Shown here one piece after another: positions 1 through 11,782 of a stretch of 64,000 nucleotides of DNA. The position numbers and the translations under genes were made by a program. The notes under the pieces were generated by a model. That model was given only the letters and a program-made list of their open reading frames with translations, had not been told where the DNA came from and did no database searches. The DNA lies in NCBI GenBank assembly GCA_026770025.1, contig JAMXDE010000008.1:1798001-1862000 (forward strand), given 5' to 3'. Position 1 is the first letter of the stretch; each line of letters starts with the position of its first letter. This DNA is from Craspedostauros australis (Eukaryota > Bacillariophyta > Bacillariophyceae > Mastogloiales > Achnanthaceae).

Positions 1-601
1 TTTACGGAGAGGGTGTACCGTCCGAACAGCAAATTGGGGAGGAGAAAGCGTGAGTTTTGTGACTGCGATGATGACACGCGACACTTCGACCGCGGGTATC
101 GCAAAATTCTGCCATCGCTTGGGTAGCCAATGCTCGCCACCCGTGCTCGTTGGTGTCGACGTTTGCGGCAATGAAATGCATTCTGTTCGTCGGAGACATC
201 CGATGAGCCCGCCCTTCATGTCGGCGCATTCAGCCGCTCGCGTGTCGCCATGCAAATGCCTGTGCGTTGTTGACCACAAGTTCGACCAGGCCAAGTGCAG
301 GAGGGAGGGACCTTGCGATGCTGCGGTCAGCTTCCGATTCTGCACTTGTTGCGTGTGTTGGTGTTCGTGCGTCGATTGTGATTGTTTTTATCTGATGGTG
401 GAGCAGCAGCATGCGTGTGCTTGCGGTGTGTTCATACTTTGCCGTTCTTCTGCTGCACCATCAGATAAAAGCATGGCAAGTCGACGGGACGAATGAAGGA
501 CGGCGGATCGCAAGTACCCAGAAAACACAGCAACGCGCAGGAAAACCCCGTCAGGCGGATGGAATCCAAAATGAAGCGGAGATGTGTCGATGCAAACGTA
601 C
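1..601 (-). other. eIF5A intron 1 (partial)
   Basis: No eIF5A exon is visible here on the minus strand. The stretch is read as the beginning of a long first intron that leaves the window. It contains an imperfect inverted repeat at 386-409 and 450-470, with 15 identical bases per arm and a loop of about 50 nt. Confidence 0.5.
386..470. repeat. Inverted repeat in eIF5A intron
   Basis: TTTTATCTGATGGTG at 386-400 is matched by its reverse complement at 456-470. Pairing can continue into GAGCAGCAG against CTGCTG. On RNA this would make a hairpin of about 20 bp with a loop of about 50 nt. Confidence 0.6.
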
Positions 602-690
602 CCTCCCTTCTTGATCTGTCCGGCCTCCATTGGGATGGTGGCGGAAGCACCGGCATCGGTGGTCTCAATTTGGTAATCGTCGTCGGACAT
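602..690 (-). CDS. eIF5A, first coding exon (partial gene)
   Basis: Translation factor eIF5A helps ribosomes through difficult peptide bonds such as proline runs and acts in termination in the cytosol. The exon starts at the ATG at 690 and encodes about 30 residues beginning MSDDDYQIETTDAGASA and ending QIKKGG. This closely resembles the conserved N-terminus of eukaryotic eIF5A, just upstream of the hypusine loop. It ends at a strong donor (GG|GTACGT, GT at 601-600), splitting a glycine codon in phase 2. The hypusine-site exon was not found in bases 1-601 in any minus-strand frame, so the rest of the gene lies left of the window behind an intron of at least 601 nt. The reading frame stays open past the donor, but that translation looks unlike eIF5A. 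The gene is divergent from DPH3. Confidence 0.8.
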
Positions 691-1665
691 GATGGAAGTG
701 CTTGAGTATTTATCTTCGTCTTCTTCTTCGAATTGTGGCTGTGCTGGAGGCAAAGCGGGTTGTGGTCGGCTTTGCTTCGTTGCTCTTGTTTTGCTGCTCT
801 TGTTTGGTCGGTCGACTGGCTGCGTTTCGCATCCAACGTCTGTGCTTGCGCTGGCGTTTTTGGTCTTTTCGTCTTCCTTCTTTGTCTCCGTCACGTTTCG
901 TGGTTGCTGTTGTTCTTCGTGTTGCCGCCAAAACTTCCTCTCCCCTCCTGTTTGTTTCTTGTTGCGTACGGCCAAAAGCCATGTCTGTCACGAATCAGTA
1001 CGGAGTGCTCCGCAACAAACAACGTGTCGCATGTGTGTGTTCTTGCGCGCGAGACGAGGTGTGCGGTGCACGAACGTTGGCACGGCATGTCTGGCCGTCA
1101 ACAGTATCACTCGCGATTTCCGCGTTTCGTGTGCCAACGAAAACGTCTTTGGGTGAGAACATGGCAGGACACAAACTCCTGGTGCGCCAGCATTGGTTGG
1201 ATGGTGTTGATTCTCCGCACAACCGACACGCAGATTCGTTCCGTTTTTCCATGACTCATGACCTATTATAAATATACACTGCATAAGGTATCTTTGATCT
1301 AGCTCAATACTCAGCGTATCAATGATGTACAAGTGGAATACCACGCGAAAGCAACTCCAACAAGGACCAACCAAATCTGTGCGTGTTGAAGCCCCTTTCC
1401 CTCAGGAGGGCAAGCGCTCTGGCTGTTGTGCCACCTGGCTCGTACGATCTACTCGCACCATCGTGCTCCAGAGAATCCTCGAGAGCGCTCTCGTGTTCGT
1501 GCTCGTGCTCGTTGTTTGGATGACCTCACCTGCCACAAACACAAGATGGGATTCATGCCAAGGACACGAGCACCGCCCACTCGAAGTGTCTCCCTCCTCA
1601 CCACAAGAGCGGAACTGATCTGATCTGAGCTGGCTGGAAGAAGGCCTCGTTCTGCGCGATCCACG
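691..1665. other. Divergent promoter region, eIF5A / DPH3
   Basis: About 975 bp separate two divergently transcribed genes. Overlapping open frames here have low-complexity translations with no recognisable domain. A TATA-like word, TATTATAAATATA, lies at about 1264-1276. I see no RNA gene. Confidence 0.45.
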
Positions 1666-1944
1666 ATGCCGTTCTACGAGGAGATCGAGATCGAGGACAT
1701 GACGTACGATGCTGAGGAGATGCTGTATTGGTATCCGTGCCCGTGCGGAGACAAGTTCAAGATTCCCCTGGAGGAGCTGTGGGATGGCGAAGATGTCGCC
1801 GACTGCCAATCGTGCACCCTCTTCGTTCGAGTCGTATACGAGAAGTCCGATCTGCAGCCTCTGCCAGAAGGATTCACTGTGGAGGAGGTTGATGAAGGTG
1901 GCACAGACGACAAAGATCAGGACGGCACTTCCTCCGGTGATTGA
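1666..1944 (+). CDS. DPH3: DPH3-like CSL zinc-finger protein (diphthamide biosynthesis)
   Basis: DPH3 (KTI11) is a small cytosolic metal-binding protein. It supplies electrons to the DPH1-DPH2 iron-sulfur enzyme in the first step of diphthamide formation on eEF2, and it is also linked to Elongator-dependent tRNA modification. The 92-residue product has the whole CSL-zinc-finger pattern: an N-terminal MPFYEEIEIEDM, then YPCPCGDKF (CxC) at about residues 24-32, and a CQSC pair about 20 residues later, followed by the typical SLF/TLFVRVVY stretch. The length matches the family (about 80-90 residues), with an extra acidic tail. It is a single exon with an ATG start. The next gene converges on it. 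Confidence 0.93.
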   Translation: MPFYEEIEIEDMTYDAEEMLYWYPCPCGDKFKIPLEELWDGEDVADCQSCTLFVRVVYEKSDLQPLPEGFTVEEVDEGGTDDKDQDGTSSGD

Positions 1945-2815
1945 TACAGCGATCCCCGAAGACTGAGACAGCGACGAGTCCTGCTACTTCGTAGTTCCAT
2001 CAGATCGATGCGTCGCCGTAGTCGCACGTGCAATTGTAGTTGTGGTCATCAGACAGAGCATGCTCTGCTCTGCAACATTCTGACACCAAGCTTGGTAAGT
2101 TGACGAGCAAGACAATACTGTGGCTTCCTTCCTTGTGAATGATTTTTATTATGACACCAACCAATCAACCAACAATTGGTACCCCACGAGTGCAAGTACC
2201 AAACATGCCAGACCAGCTAACCGGGGAGAATTCAACTGACTCTCCTTGGTCCGTTCATTTCTGGCAACAGCGAACATTCCACCCTAAAACGCCATCGGAC
2301 GACGCGGCGCTCATCAACCGTGCAAGGTGGCAATGGTCTTGGCAAGGTGGAGAGAACGCTAAAATGGCGATCTCGCTCTCATCCCACCCATACAATGCCG
2401 AGGCCTGCGTGGAACAAACATACGAATGTAGAGCAGAGCAATCACAGACATGCTCCTCTTGACACCACTGCTCCGAATGTACCAATAGAGCAGAGTAGAG
2501 CAGAGTAGCTACAAGTCCTGCGCATCATCGCAGCTCCATTCAGCTCAACTCACATCATCGCTTTTGCCACTGCTCCTGTTCTGTCTTGTGCCAGCACTCT
2601 ACTCTATCACGCTGAACTCTCATTGAAACCTTTCGCTTCTTGTTGGGCATTCCTGACACCTTCCGATTGCGACGACGGTTGCTTTTGGCATACACATCCT
2701 GATGCTGTCGATTATTACATGATATATCTTTCGGGTACGAAGGCAGCAATCCCATGGCCAAAGCACTGCTTTCTCAGCTGGGCACCTCGGGACCATCGGT
2801 CGCAACCACCACTCT
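1945..2815. other. Intergenic region between convergent genes
   Basis: This is 3' flanking DNA of DPH3 and of the glycosyltransferase-like gene. Small open frames here look random. The region has AGAGCAGAGTAGAGCAG-type repeats near 2489-2510 and GAGCATGCTCTGCTCTGC near 2056, examples of the short-word family seen between other convergent genes. Confidence 0.5.
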
Positions 2816-4522
2816 CTAGGAGTTCATGGTGAAATTGAAGCGAGACTCCATGCTTACTGCAGGTTTGTTGCGGCGCCGGTACCGTGGATTGAACCGTTTG
2901 CGTCCAAACGTGTGCATCTTGGTGCTCTCACGATTGTCCTTCAAAGGATTGTTCAGAAACTCCAGCACATGCTCAAACTCCTTCGGCCGTTCGACGTCAG
3001 GGAGATGGACAAGGAGCTTGTGCTGAACGAGGTACTCAAAGCTCAATTCGCCTGCCGCAAATGATGTCGATTGGTTGTGCGACAAGGAGTAGTGTGGTGT
3101 TGTGGGATCATCACGGAACAACCACGACTCCGAACTTTGATGACATGACATGCTCGTGCCATCCGTGGAGACTTCGCAAAACTCCGGATGACCATCCTCG
3201 GCTGTCGTCGTTCCTGTTGCTGCCGCTGCTGACAAGTCTGCACGCTGGAATACCAGCGACAACGGGAGGCTCTGAGTAAAAGCCGAATGGCGTGCTGCGA
3301 TGACGACATCCGTATGGCCCAGGATGATCATGTCAGACAGCATGGCCTGCCAACCCTTCAGACACTTCTGCCCAGCACCCTTCCATGCCGTGAAGCTCAC
3401 GCCCTGATCGGCCTCCACTCTGATTTGCGGGAACAAGATCACTGGCACCTGAGCCTTGTCTTTGAGCTGCTGCTTCACGGCCGCTATTCTCGCCGGCGCA
3501 TCTGTAGCGAGAAAAACGACGACTGACTTGCGTGATGACTTTTGCGATTGATCACCGGCAGTCGTGCTCATGTCAGTGCGTCGGTTGCGTATCATGCTGG
3601 CGATCAGACTGGTTAAATTAGCAACAAATTCGGTTTCATTCGCGATCTGCCTACCCGCCTCTTGAAAGTGATCTTGCTCTCCGTTGCCAAGACGCAGATG
3701 CAGCCCGATCACCACGTGATTGCGAAACCCGTTCTCTTCCATGAAGTCATCGATGGAGTCGCGGAATCGAAACATCGTCTCGATCCTTCGATAGAAGGCA
3801 GCATCCGATCGCAGCTTGCTCCCAAAGGGACCATCTCTGGTGGATTTGTATGTCGCATTCAACGGAACACCGAAATCCTTCAGGCTCTGGCCTGGAACGT
3901 AACCGTACACATCGTTGCGCACACGAACCTGCTTTTCGATATCATCCCTGTGATTGCGCCTCCCGTGCTGCCCCTGCCCATCAGCACGAGCCGCGTCATG
4001 AAGCGGTCTCTCCCTCATGCTAATACTACCCGAAGTACTGCCCAAGCTGGGTTGGGGAAGGTCCCATTCGCTGGTCTCGAAGAGATACTCGAAGATGTCA
4101 GGCCCCGTGGCGTGGTCCTCCCCGCACGTCCCCCATCTGAACTTGACCGTCGTCATACCGAGCGCTTGCCCGAGATGCCAGGCCGAACTTGCTCGCAGCA
4201 GACGGTGACCCAACCCGTAGATGCCGACATGGATGAGGCGACTCTTGTCTCTTCTGACGGGCATTCCATCGGCATCCAAGCCTTGACTTCCAGCACTTGT
4301 CTCGCCATCCGTTCGTGCAGTCCACCCATCGACTTCTGGTTCCGCCCCTGCTTTTGGTGCTGTCGCCGCCAGGAGAGAAGACTCAGCATCAAAACCATGA
4401 CCATCACTTTCGTCTTCAGACTGTGCCAGGATTGTCCGCAACAGAGATATGCTTGTCTGGGTTGACACAACGCAGAGTGTTGTCAGCATCAACAACAGCG
4501 GCACATTACGGCGCCGTCCCAT
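2816..4522 (-). CDS. Type II membrane glycosyltransferase, fucosyltransferase-like
   Basis: The 568-residue protein begins with a short basic segment and a hydrophobic stretch (about residues 8-32, VPLLLMLTTLCVVSTQ...), fitting a Golgi or ER signal anchor. After a disordered linker comes VGIYGLGHRLLRASSAW, like the N-terminal glycine loop of GT-B fucosyltransferases. Later it has IGLHLRLGNGE, which resembles the HxR motif, and DMIILGHTDVVIAARHSAF, which resembles the C-terminal D...S.F donor-site region of NodZ, FUT8 and O-fucosyltransferases. Three NxS/T sites are visible (NAT, NET, NLT). These similarities are from memory of motifs, so the exact GT family and sugar are uncertain. No intron is needed. 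It lies 368 bp downstream of RRP12 on the same strand. Confidence 0.6.
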   Translation of the reverse strand: MGRRRNVPLLLMLTTLCVVSTQTSISLLRTILAQSEDESDGHGFDAESSLLAATAPKAGAEPEVDGWTARTDGETSAGSQGLDADGMPVRRDKSRLIHVGIYGLGHRLLRASSAWHLGQALGMTTVKFRWGTCGEDHATGPDIFEYLFETSEWDLPQPSLGSTSGSISMRERPLHDAARADGQGQHGRRNHRDDIEKQVRVRNDVYGYVPGQSLKDFGVPLNATYKSTRDGPFGSKLRSDAAFYRRIETMFRFRDSIDDFMEENGFRNHVVIGLHLRLGNGEQDHFQEAGRQIANETEFVANLTSLIASMIRNRRTDMSTTAGDQSQKSSRKSVVVFLATDAPARIAAVKQQLKDKAQVPVILFPQIRVEADQGVSFTAWKGAGQKCLKGWQAMLSDMIILGHTDVVIAARHSAFTQSLPLSLVFQRADLSAAAATGTTTAEDGHPEFCEVSTDGTSMSCHQSSESWLFRDDPTTPHYSLSHNQSTSFAAGELSFEYLVQHKLLVHLPDVERPKEFEHVLEFLNNPLKDNRESTKMHTFGRKRFNPRYRRRNKPAVSMESRFNFTMNS

Positions 4523-4890
4523 GATGGGGTATCACCACATGCTCTGTTCGTAGAGTGGGCGAACATCGACAACAACGTATTCGACGACAGCGACAACAAC
4601 GACAACGACAACAACAGCGAAGGCACCATCGTCGCTCTTCGTTGCGCCAAGACACGCCACGGACTTTTTGTGGAGGGAATTCATGCCAAATTCTCCAACC
4701 GGGAACCACAACACAACGTGACTCGATCGAGCACTTCCAAACCAAACCATCTCCTGCAAGCAGGTACTGCGTTGCTAGCTCGTGTGGTGGACAAGCGACA
4801 GCCACTGACCAATACGTAATGGCTACACTATTACATTCACCAGAATGATACCAATCAACACTATTGTATTCTATTATACTACATTCTTGT
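4523..4890. other. Intergenic, RRP12 3' end to glycosyltransferase 5' end
   Basis: A spacer of 368 bp with a CAACGACAACGACAA-type low-complexity run around 4570-4620, in the expected 5' leader of the glycosyltransferase gene. No gene is seen. Confidence 0.5.
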
Positions 4891-7800
4891 TTAAGATCTC
4901 TTCTGTCGTTTGGCGCGACGCGTCACGACGGTGGACATCTCCTCGACAGTGCTCTTCCTGTTGTGTTTGGTGTAGCGCTTGCCATCCAATGGCACGAATG
5001 CGTACGGCTCGAATTTCTGCCCCTTCTTCCTCACATCGCCACCGGACTTCTTCGACTTGTAAGCGGCACCCAGGGCAGATACTTGCTTCTGTCGCTGCTG
5101 CTGTTTCTTGCTTGCCCGAGCTGCGGTCGAGTTGCGTCTCTTGGCTTCTTCGAATCGGCTGATGTTGCCTGCCTTCGATTGTGACGTTTGTGTGCCATTG
5201 CTTCTGTCGGTCTGCGCCGTTTCGGGGGACTCTCGGACAACGAGCTTGCCGCTTGCGTTGAACTGCAGGCAACCGTCATCCGAATCGCTGCCATCATCCA
5301 TGTTGTCATCAAAGCGGACCGTCTTCTTTGTGAGGTTGCTGATGTCATACGCGTCGCCCTTGGAGTCGTTCTTGACACGGAGAAGCGAGGACTTCGCGCC
5401 TCGTCCTGTCGCTGCGGTTGCATCCGAGCGCGATCGTTTGCCACGGCGTTGAACGGACGCGAGCGACTTGCTTGCGGTGGAGAAGCGTGAGGACATCGTC
5501 GCTCCTGTCCTTCGTGTGAATCCTGTTGCCAACGTGATGCCACCATCCGAGTCTTCCTCGTCTGAATCCAGCAGATCATCGAAATCGCGAGCTTCGTCTT
5601 GCCTCGAACCCTCCTTGTTTCTTTTCTTACGTCGGGCTTCGCGCTCCGACAGCTTCCTCATGTGCGTCAGGAGGCGGCTATCTCCGTCGGAGACGAGCGG
5701 AAAGAGCTTCTCGTACCCAAAGAGCTTTACCAGCCGCTTCAGAATGATCTTGATCTTCGAACGGAATCTGTCCTTGCCTCTGTTGAACATGAGCAGGGAT
5801 GGGACCAGCTCGGGCAACAACGGCTCCAACGCATCGCGGGGCATTGCGACAACCGTGACGCGCACGAACCCAACCACGCTCTTCACTACTTCGCGGGCGG
5901 CGTCGTTGAACAGGATGAGAACTATTTGCAGTAACGAAGGCAGCAGCATCTGGATCGTCTCATCTTCCTGTGACTTCTCAAAGATGATTCTGGAAATCGC
6001 CGTGAGACCGGCCGATCTCATGTGAGGACTCTCAGCACCAAGCGAGGCGCAGACTGACTTGATGAACCCAGGCAGGTCATTTGTGTGCTCGACCATTGTC
6101 ATCAGCACACTGTACGCAGTATCTCGAGTCTTCCTATTGAAATCTTTGAGGCAAAGAATGACCTCACTCAAAAAATGGGACAGTGCGGCCTGCACAAAGT
6201 ACGGATGAGAGACAAACAAAAGGGGGTGAGAGGTGGTGAGATGACATTGCAGCAGCTGAAGCCAGGTGTCTGCTGCGACCGAAATTCAATACTACCGAAG
6301 CAACAAACGGCACTCCAAATACTTACTGTGTGGGAGCTGTTGTTCGCATCCATGTTCTCCACCAACGAGCCCAGGCATTTCAAACGCATGTGACGGGCAG
6401 ATATTTGCGACGTTGCGCTTGCCACGGTCAGGATGTCGCACAGATCCTTGAGGCGGTCTGCTTCCAACAAGAAATTGCTGTTGGCTTTGCACAGTGCTCC
6501 AAGGACCTTGTACGAGCGCTTCTGAACTCTGGGATGAGTTTCATCGGTCCGTATCATCGGCTTGATGCAGCGGTACAGCAATGCCACATCGTCGGAGTCC
6601 AACGACTTGGATAAGACCAGCGCCTCGGCGAGGCACAGCAAAGACAGTACCTCGCCTGTTTGGGTCGGATTTCCTGCATTCTGATTCGCCTTGACCAGTT
6701 TTTGGAGGAGCCTTTTGAACAGCGCACGAACTGTGTCCGTCGAGGCGACTTGTGCCAGGCTCGAGATGGTGGCAGCAACCTGTTCGATGTCCTGATAGCT
6801 GCCGGAGTGGTTCTTGCCTTCGTACTCCTCGCGATGCAGCGTCCCGACGAGTTTGAACAGCGAGGGAAGCAAAGTCGAGCACTGCTTGTCAAATGCCTCC
6901 GAAAAACCGGTTTGCTCGACCTGCTCAGCATTTGACTGCGAGGCCAGCGAGACGAGGCCCTTGCAGATGAATCTGAGGATGACCGGATACCGCCTGTCAT
7001 TCACAGCACGAAGGAGTATCGGTACGATCTTTGACAGCTCTCCTTCCACATCCGATGCATGGTCGCAGATGGTGGGAAACGACGCCCACAGATCTTCGAC
7101 GCGGCGTTGGTACAGCGGCAACGGCTGCGCTGCCTTGCTTGCGATCATATCGTTTTGGCGCGCCAGTGGCAAAATGCTCTGGAGGAAGAATGCGAGATGG
7201 GTGGGCGTTGTTTGCAACGATGCCCCCCTTTGCCTCAGCACGGTCAGAACCCACCAATTGTCGGTTGCGGCTGTTCGCCCCGCAGGAAATATGATCGTCC
7301 AAAAGCTCTCAATCCCGATGGAGTCTGCGAGGGAGCATATTGCCTGATCGAGAACATCCGTGGGTTTCTCATCGCCAGCTAGCGTGGTTCGCTCGTGGAA
7401 GAGTTTGGAAAGGGTGGAAGAGAGCTGGCTTGGGTATTCATCGTACAGCATGGTGACGAAGTGCACCAAGGTCTGAACGGTGCTATCCCATGTATGCCTT
7501 GAATTGGCGTCGAGCACAGTTTCCATGATCGGGATGCACTTTGCGACCATTTCGTCAAACATCCCTGGTTCCTTCGTTCGGAACGAAGCCAGTTCAACAC
7601 GGAAGACTTCGGTCAGCTGCGGTGCCAGTTTGGCCGCGATCTCGGATTCATCGGTGTCTGCGTGGCATGCGCTGAGCTTGAGCACCAGCCGGATGGCGAG
7701 AGGGAGCAGACCGCGGGCTGTCTTGGCATCGCCATATCGAAGCAGCTGCTGACATGCTGTCAGAACGAGGTCTCCATGCAGGATGTGATTGGCAACACTG

Positions 7801-8807
7801 TCTTCCACAGCCAGCGCGACGTGAGGTCCGCTCAAGCCAGGTTGGGCTTGGAGGAGCGTAGCCAGAACGCGCGCGCCGAACTCCCCCATGATCCGTTGCT
7901 GTTTGGGCGATAGTTCTTCGATTTGCAGGATGCGTTGGACGGTAGACAGCAGTGCGACTATCGCTTCGAACCTTGCTTGAGCGTCATGCTTGGTTGCCTT
8001 CACGAACACCGTCTGCATGCCCATATCCCTGAGTTCCGACAGGCCCGTAGCCGCCTTCTCCATCAGCGTGCTACCGATCTTTGCCATGTCCATGAACGCG
8101 ACAGCAGTATTGAGGAACTCGAGGGTCGGGGCAAGCGTGTTGCCCTTGCTGCCGGCTGACCCCACAGTGAACGATTTGATTTCAGAGTCCACCATCTTCA
8201 TGACGTCCTTGCGAATTGCCTTGTGACACGCAGGGCTGCTCATCATGAGGAGTTCGCATGTGCTCTCCTGGGCAACCTGGGCGACCTTGCGCTTCGGATG
8301 ACCAAACAGCGTCAGCAGAGTGCCGTGAAGCAGGCTGCTAACCTCGTCGGGGGAGGCCTGAGGCGGGATCGATCTCAGGAACTCGCAGGAGCATCTGCAG
8401 GCACTTCGAAGGATGGAGGTGAGGCTGCTGAGATCATCCTTGGTGTCGAAGACAGCCTGCGCCTCCTGGCACGAGAAGACGATGGCTCTCAGGATTCTGG
8501 AAACGACCGGGAAAGTGGCCTTCAGAGCCGACTTTTCGATGTGGGCGAATGTCACGCTGAGAAGCTCGAGCAGGGCGCATTGCGTCAGATGGGCGTCCAG
8601 CTGCTGCTTCGCCTCGCCGATGGCCAGCGTGGCCTCCAGAGTCTTGCACGCGGTGGCATACACGTGTTTCGCCGATCGATTCTTCGTGGGCTCGATTTCC
8701 AGAATAGAACTCGTAACGGAGGCCAGGCGCAGGAGCCTCGGATCTCTGCTTGTGCAATGGGTCTGGATGGTGTCCAGAACCTCGTCGTACGATTCTTCGT
8801 CCATCAT
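4891..8807 (-). CDS. RRP12: RRP12-like ribosomal RNA processing protein (2 exons)
   Basis: RRP12 is a HEAT-repeat protein of pre-ribosomes, needed for 40S maturation and export. Exon 1 runs 8807-6327 (827 codons) and exon 2 runs 6189-4891. The 137-nt intron has donor ACA|GTAAGT and acceptor TGTGCAG|GCC, both phase 0, giving 1259 residues, close to the usual 1230-1300. The N-terminal half is helical repeat. Exon 2 has the conserved C-terminal core: KDFNRKTRDTAYSVL, VVKSVVGFVRVTVVAM and RGKDRFRSKIKIILKRLVKLFGYEKL. A long basic and serine-rich tail with nuclear-localisation-like clusters (RRKKRNK, KQQQRQK, RRAKRQKRS) follows, as expected for a nucleolar protein. The ATG-ATG start at 8807/8804 is the first in frame. 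Confidence 0.9.
6190..6326 (-). other. RRP12 intron
   Basis: GTAAGT...TTTGTGCAG, phase 0. Reading through it changes frame and soon stops, whereas removing it restores the RRP12 C-terminal domain. Confidence 0.85.
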
Positions 8808-9638
8808 GGTGGTTGCGCCGATTCGTAGCTGCTCGAATCTACGGTACGATACGATACGATACGAATACGAGCGGAGTCGACAAGATGATGATTGTGCCGA
8901 TACGGACGCAGGTGTTGATGCGGATGCAGATGCAGGTCCAGTGCGGATTTCGTGAGCAACAACGACAATTTGCGATGTTGATTGTTCCTCATGTTTTTGC
9001 TTTTGCGTCTTGTTGCGTTTGGTGGTGGCGATTTGTTGGTCATCGGCTTGCAGACAGACGCATATCGTGGATTTTAATATTCAAACGGGACTTGAAACAC
9101 AAATAACGAACAACTGGTGTGCTTTCATGTCCATAAATAGACATTGTGTGAAAGACGGCGTCAACGAACAATACGAGACAACATGTCCAACAACAAATGG
9201 TATCATCTAATATACTATAAACGGACATGTGAAGTTGCGTTCGCGTCCTGTGTCGATTGCAATAAATACAAAGATACGTCACGAACCACATCGAAAAGAT
9301 TTGTGTGTTCTGTCGTTCGCATCTATCTTGCTCTCGCGTTGCGCTCGCGTGGAATCTCGCAGTCAATTTGCGCGTGACGGAGAGGGGTTGGAGGATTCCT
9401 GTTCTGTGTCTTCCTCTTTCCTTCCTTCTTCAGCGACGCTTTCTGTGTCTCGTGTCTCTGTCTCGTGCCTCTTGTCTGTGTTCTTGTTTGCTTTCCCCCA
9501 GGCCACCTTCCTCGTCTTTTGGGATCTTGCTTCCCCTCGCACACAAAAAGATCGCCGCCGACTGAACTCAACGGACAACGTCAAAGAAGCACCTCTCCGA
9601 CTCACCCACCCAGCAACAACAGCAACAACAGCAGCAGC
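8808..9638. other. Divergent promoter region, RRP12 / cysteine-rich protein
   Basis: No gene is visible. Near RRP12 there is a short ACGAT tandem (GGTACGATACGATACGAT, about 8841-8860). Near the plus-strand gene there is a pyrimidine-rich stretch (9400-9530), then a CAGCAACAA repeat at about 9611-9638 that would form the end of the 5' leader. Confidence 0.5.
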
Positions 9639-11227
9639 ATGAAATTGAGCATTGCATTCCTCGCGCTTGGCCTCTCCATGGCCACCGCCCTCGAGCTGGG
9701 CATTCGCGGCGCCGCCAAGGACCAGTCAACCGAGCCAGGACTCCAGTGCGCCATCGAAGGTTCCGCCAGCGAAGATGCGTGCTTGGTAAGACGAAGATGG
9801 CCTGACACCCCGCCTACGGCTTGTTACACGATCTTGACATTGCCGACGCCGGAGGAAATCGATGGCGTGACAACTGACCTGCTCTGCAGCTAATCTCACC
9901 TTTCGCACGACTGACCCATTTTGCTCCGCATCTTTCGTCTTCGCTCGCTTTGTTGCGGCCATTGCTTTCCAACTCATGGCTGCTGCCAACATCCGCACGA
10001 TCGGAATGCCACCAATTTGAACACCCTCCTCTTTCGCCACCACCACCACCTGGCAGAATGCTGAGGACGAAGATGGAAACGAATGCGTTTGGTGCAGCTT
10101 CAGCACCTTGAATGCTTGCGTATCGGCAGATCAGGCCGAAGTAATCGAGGAGAAGCTTCCCATGGTAACGTGCAGCAACGACGACGATGATGACGATGCT
10201 CCACCAGAGGACGATGATGCTCCACCGGAAGACGATGATGCTCCAGCGGAGGACGATGACAGCTCTCCAGACGACTACTGGAAGTGCCTCAAGCAGGGTG
10301 ACAATGAGGAAGACTGCAGCGGCTTGGGTTGCACTTGGTGTGTAAGTACCTGCGCGTGCTGCTTTTTTGGCGAAGGAGCATTTGGGTCTCAACGGTTTTG
10401 ACGAACAGCTTTGTTCATTGGGGGTACTTGGTTGCTCGTCTGCTCGGAGGATTCGTTGATTGAATTCGAGCATGAAGCATTCTATTATATGATTGAGGAT
10501 CGCTATCCGCTCCATGATGACCGTATACCTTCCAAGGCGTTGTTGCTGTTGCCGCCGTCGGTCTATCCTGAAGTATTCTGACTTCGTTGCATTACATTGC
10601 CACACTTTTCTCTGTCTCGCTATCCGTTTGTTTCCGCTCCCGTTGTCACGAATATGATGTTACCAACCACAGATGACCGGAGCAGGGTACGGCATTTGCC
10701 TCGACGGTGAAGCCGCGAAGCAAGCCGACAAGAGCGATTGGGTTCAATGCGGGGCAGACATTGACGCCGCCATCGTTGCTACCAGCGCCAAGGAATTCGC
10801 CGTGAAGAACCCGTACGATGTCACCTGCGTCGCCGCGACAGCCGAAGGCGACAGCGAGACCTGCAAGCAAACCGTCGACGAAGACGGTCAGCCATGCGAG
10901 TGGTGCTCGTTGCAGGCACACGAATTTTGTCTTTCCGACGAGCAGGCGCAGATCTTCGAGCAACTCGGAGCAACCTGCGACGACGATGCCACGCCCTCCA
11001 TTCTTTCTGTCGTCAAGGACATCCAGGACATCACCTGCATCGCACAATCGACCGAGGACGAAGTGACATGTGAGAGCACCATCGATGAGGACGGAAACGC
11101 ATGCGAGTTCTGCACGATCTCCGACTACAACCTCTGCCTCACCGGAGACCAGGCTACGTTGGCGGAGCAATTGGGCGTCAGCTGCGGAGACGATAAGCGC
11201 AAGCAGCCCGTGCTGGAAAGCTCCTAA
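9639..11227 (+). CDS. Secreted cysteine-rich tandem-repeat protein (3 exons)
   Basis: Exons 9639-9785, 10057-10341 and 10673-11227 join in phase 0 (TTG|GTAAGA, CAG|AAT; TGT|GTAAGT, CAG|ATG) to give 328 residues. The N-terminus MKLSIAFLALGLSMATALELG is a clear signal peptide. The mature part is four copies of a roughly 55-residue module: Cys, 9-12 residues, Cys, a DEDGNxC-x-WC core, a Cys about 8 later, a Q-rich helix such as SxDQAxxxEQLG, and a final Cys. The first and third modules are each split by an intron at nearly opposite places. An acidic linker with PEDDDAP repeats lies between modules 1 and 2. I recognise the repeated DxDGxxCxWC style from stramenopile secreted proteins but know no function. 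It may be a cell-surface or matrix protein. Confidence 0.8.
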
Positions 11228-11782
11228 GCTTGATCGGGGTCTCGGCTTCGCCTTCACGCCATGCGTTCGCTGCGAGACACAAACAAATCGCACCAGGATG
11301 TATGAACGAGGAGTACAAGCAACAGACGAACCCCCCGGTGCTGGCCAACACTACAATGCATACAACTTGAAGCCGCACAATATAACACTAATCTTACTAG
11401 TACTCGCAACTGGGAGTGATGACTCTGCTGCTTTCCCTTCAGAGCTGTATCACAGACTGTCCTCATTATTGCTTGCGCGGTACGAGTGCGAAGACGAGCA
11501 GGCATCTGCAGTTTGGGCATCCCCATAGTCCTCGTATGGTGCCGTGGAGTATCCGACAACACTCATAAACTATCCATATGTACTGGTGGTGGAGACCAGA
11601 CGAGAAACACAATATTAACTTGTAATACTTGTAGAATACAATATACTACGCCCAATCTTTTAATATCATAGCATGCTGTTCTTGCGCTGTCATGGAAGAG
11701 GTGCCAGGACTCCACCTCGAGCTCGCACCTGTACTCGCACCATGAAGCATTCCACTGACTGCATGTACACCTGCCGTTGATT
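11228..11782. other. Intergenic region between convergent genes
   Basis: This holds the 3' flanks of the cysteine-rich protein and the LSM protein. It is AT-richer than the genes, with scattered GTACTC/GAGTAC words and no credible open frame. Confidence 0.5.

Noticed and set aside
691-1665. Several open frames of 120-190 codons on both strands
   Set aside because: Cys/Ser/Phe-rich low-complexity translations from T-rich DNA in a divergent promoter region.
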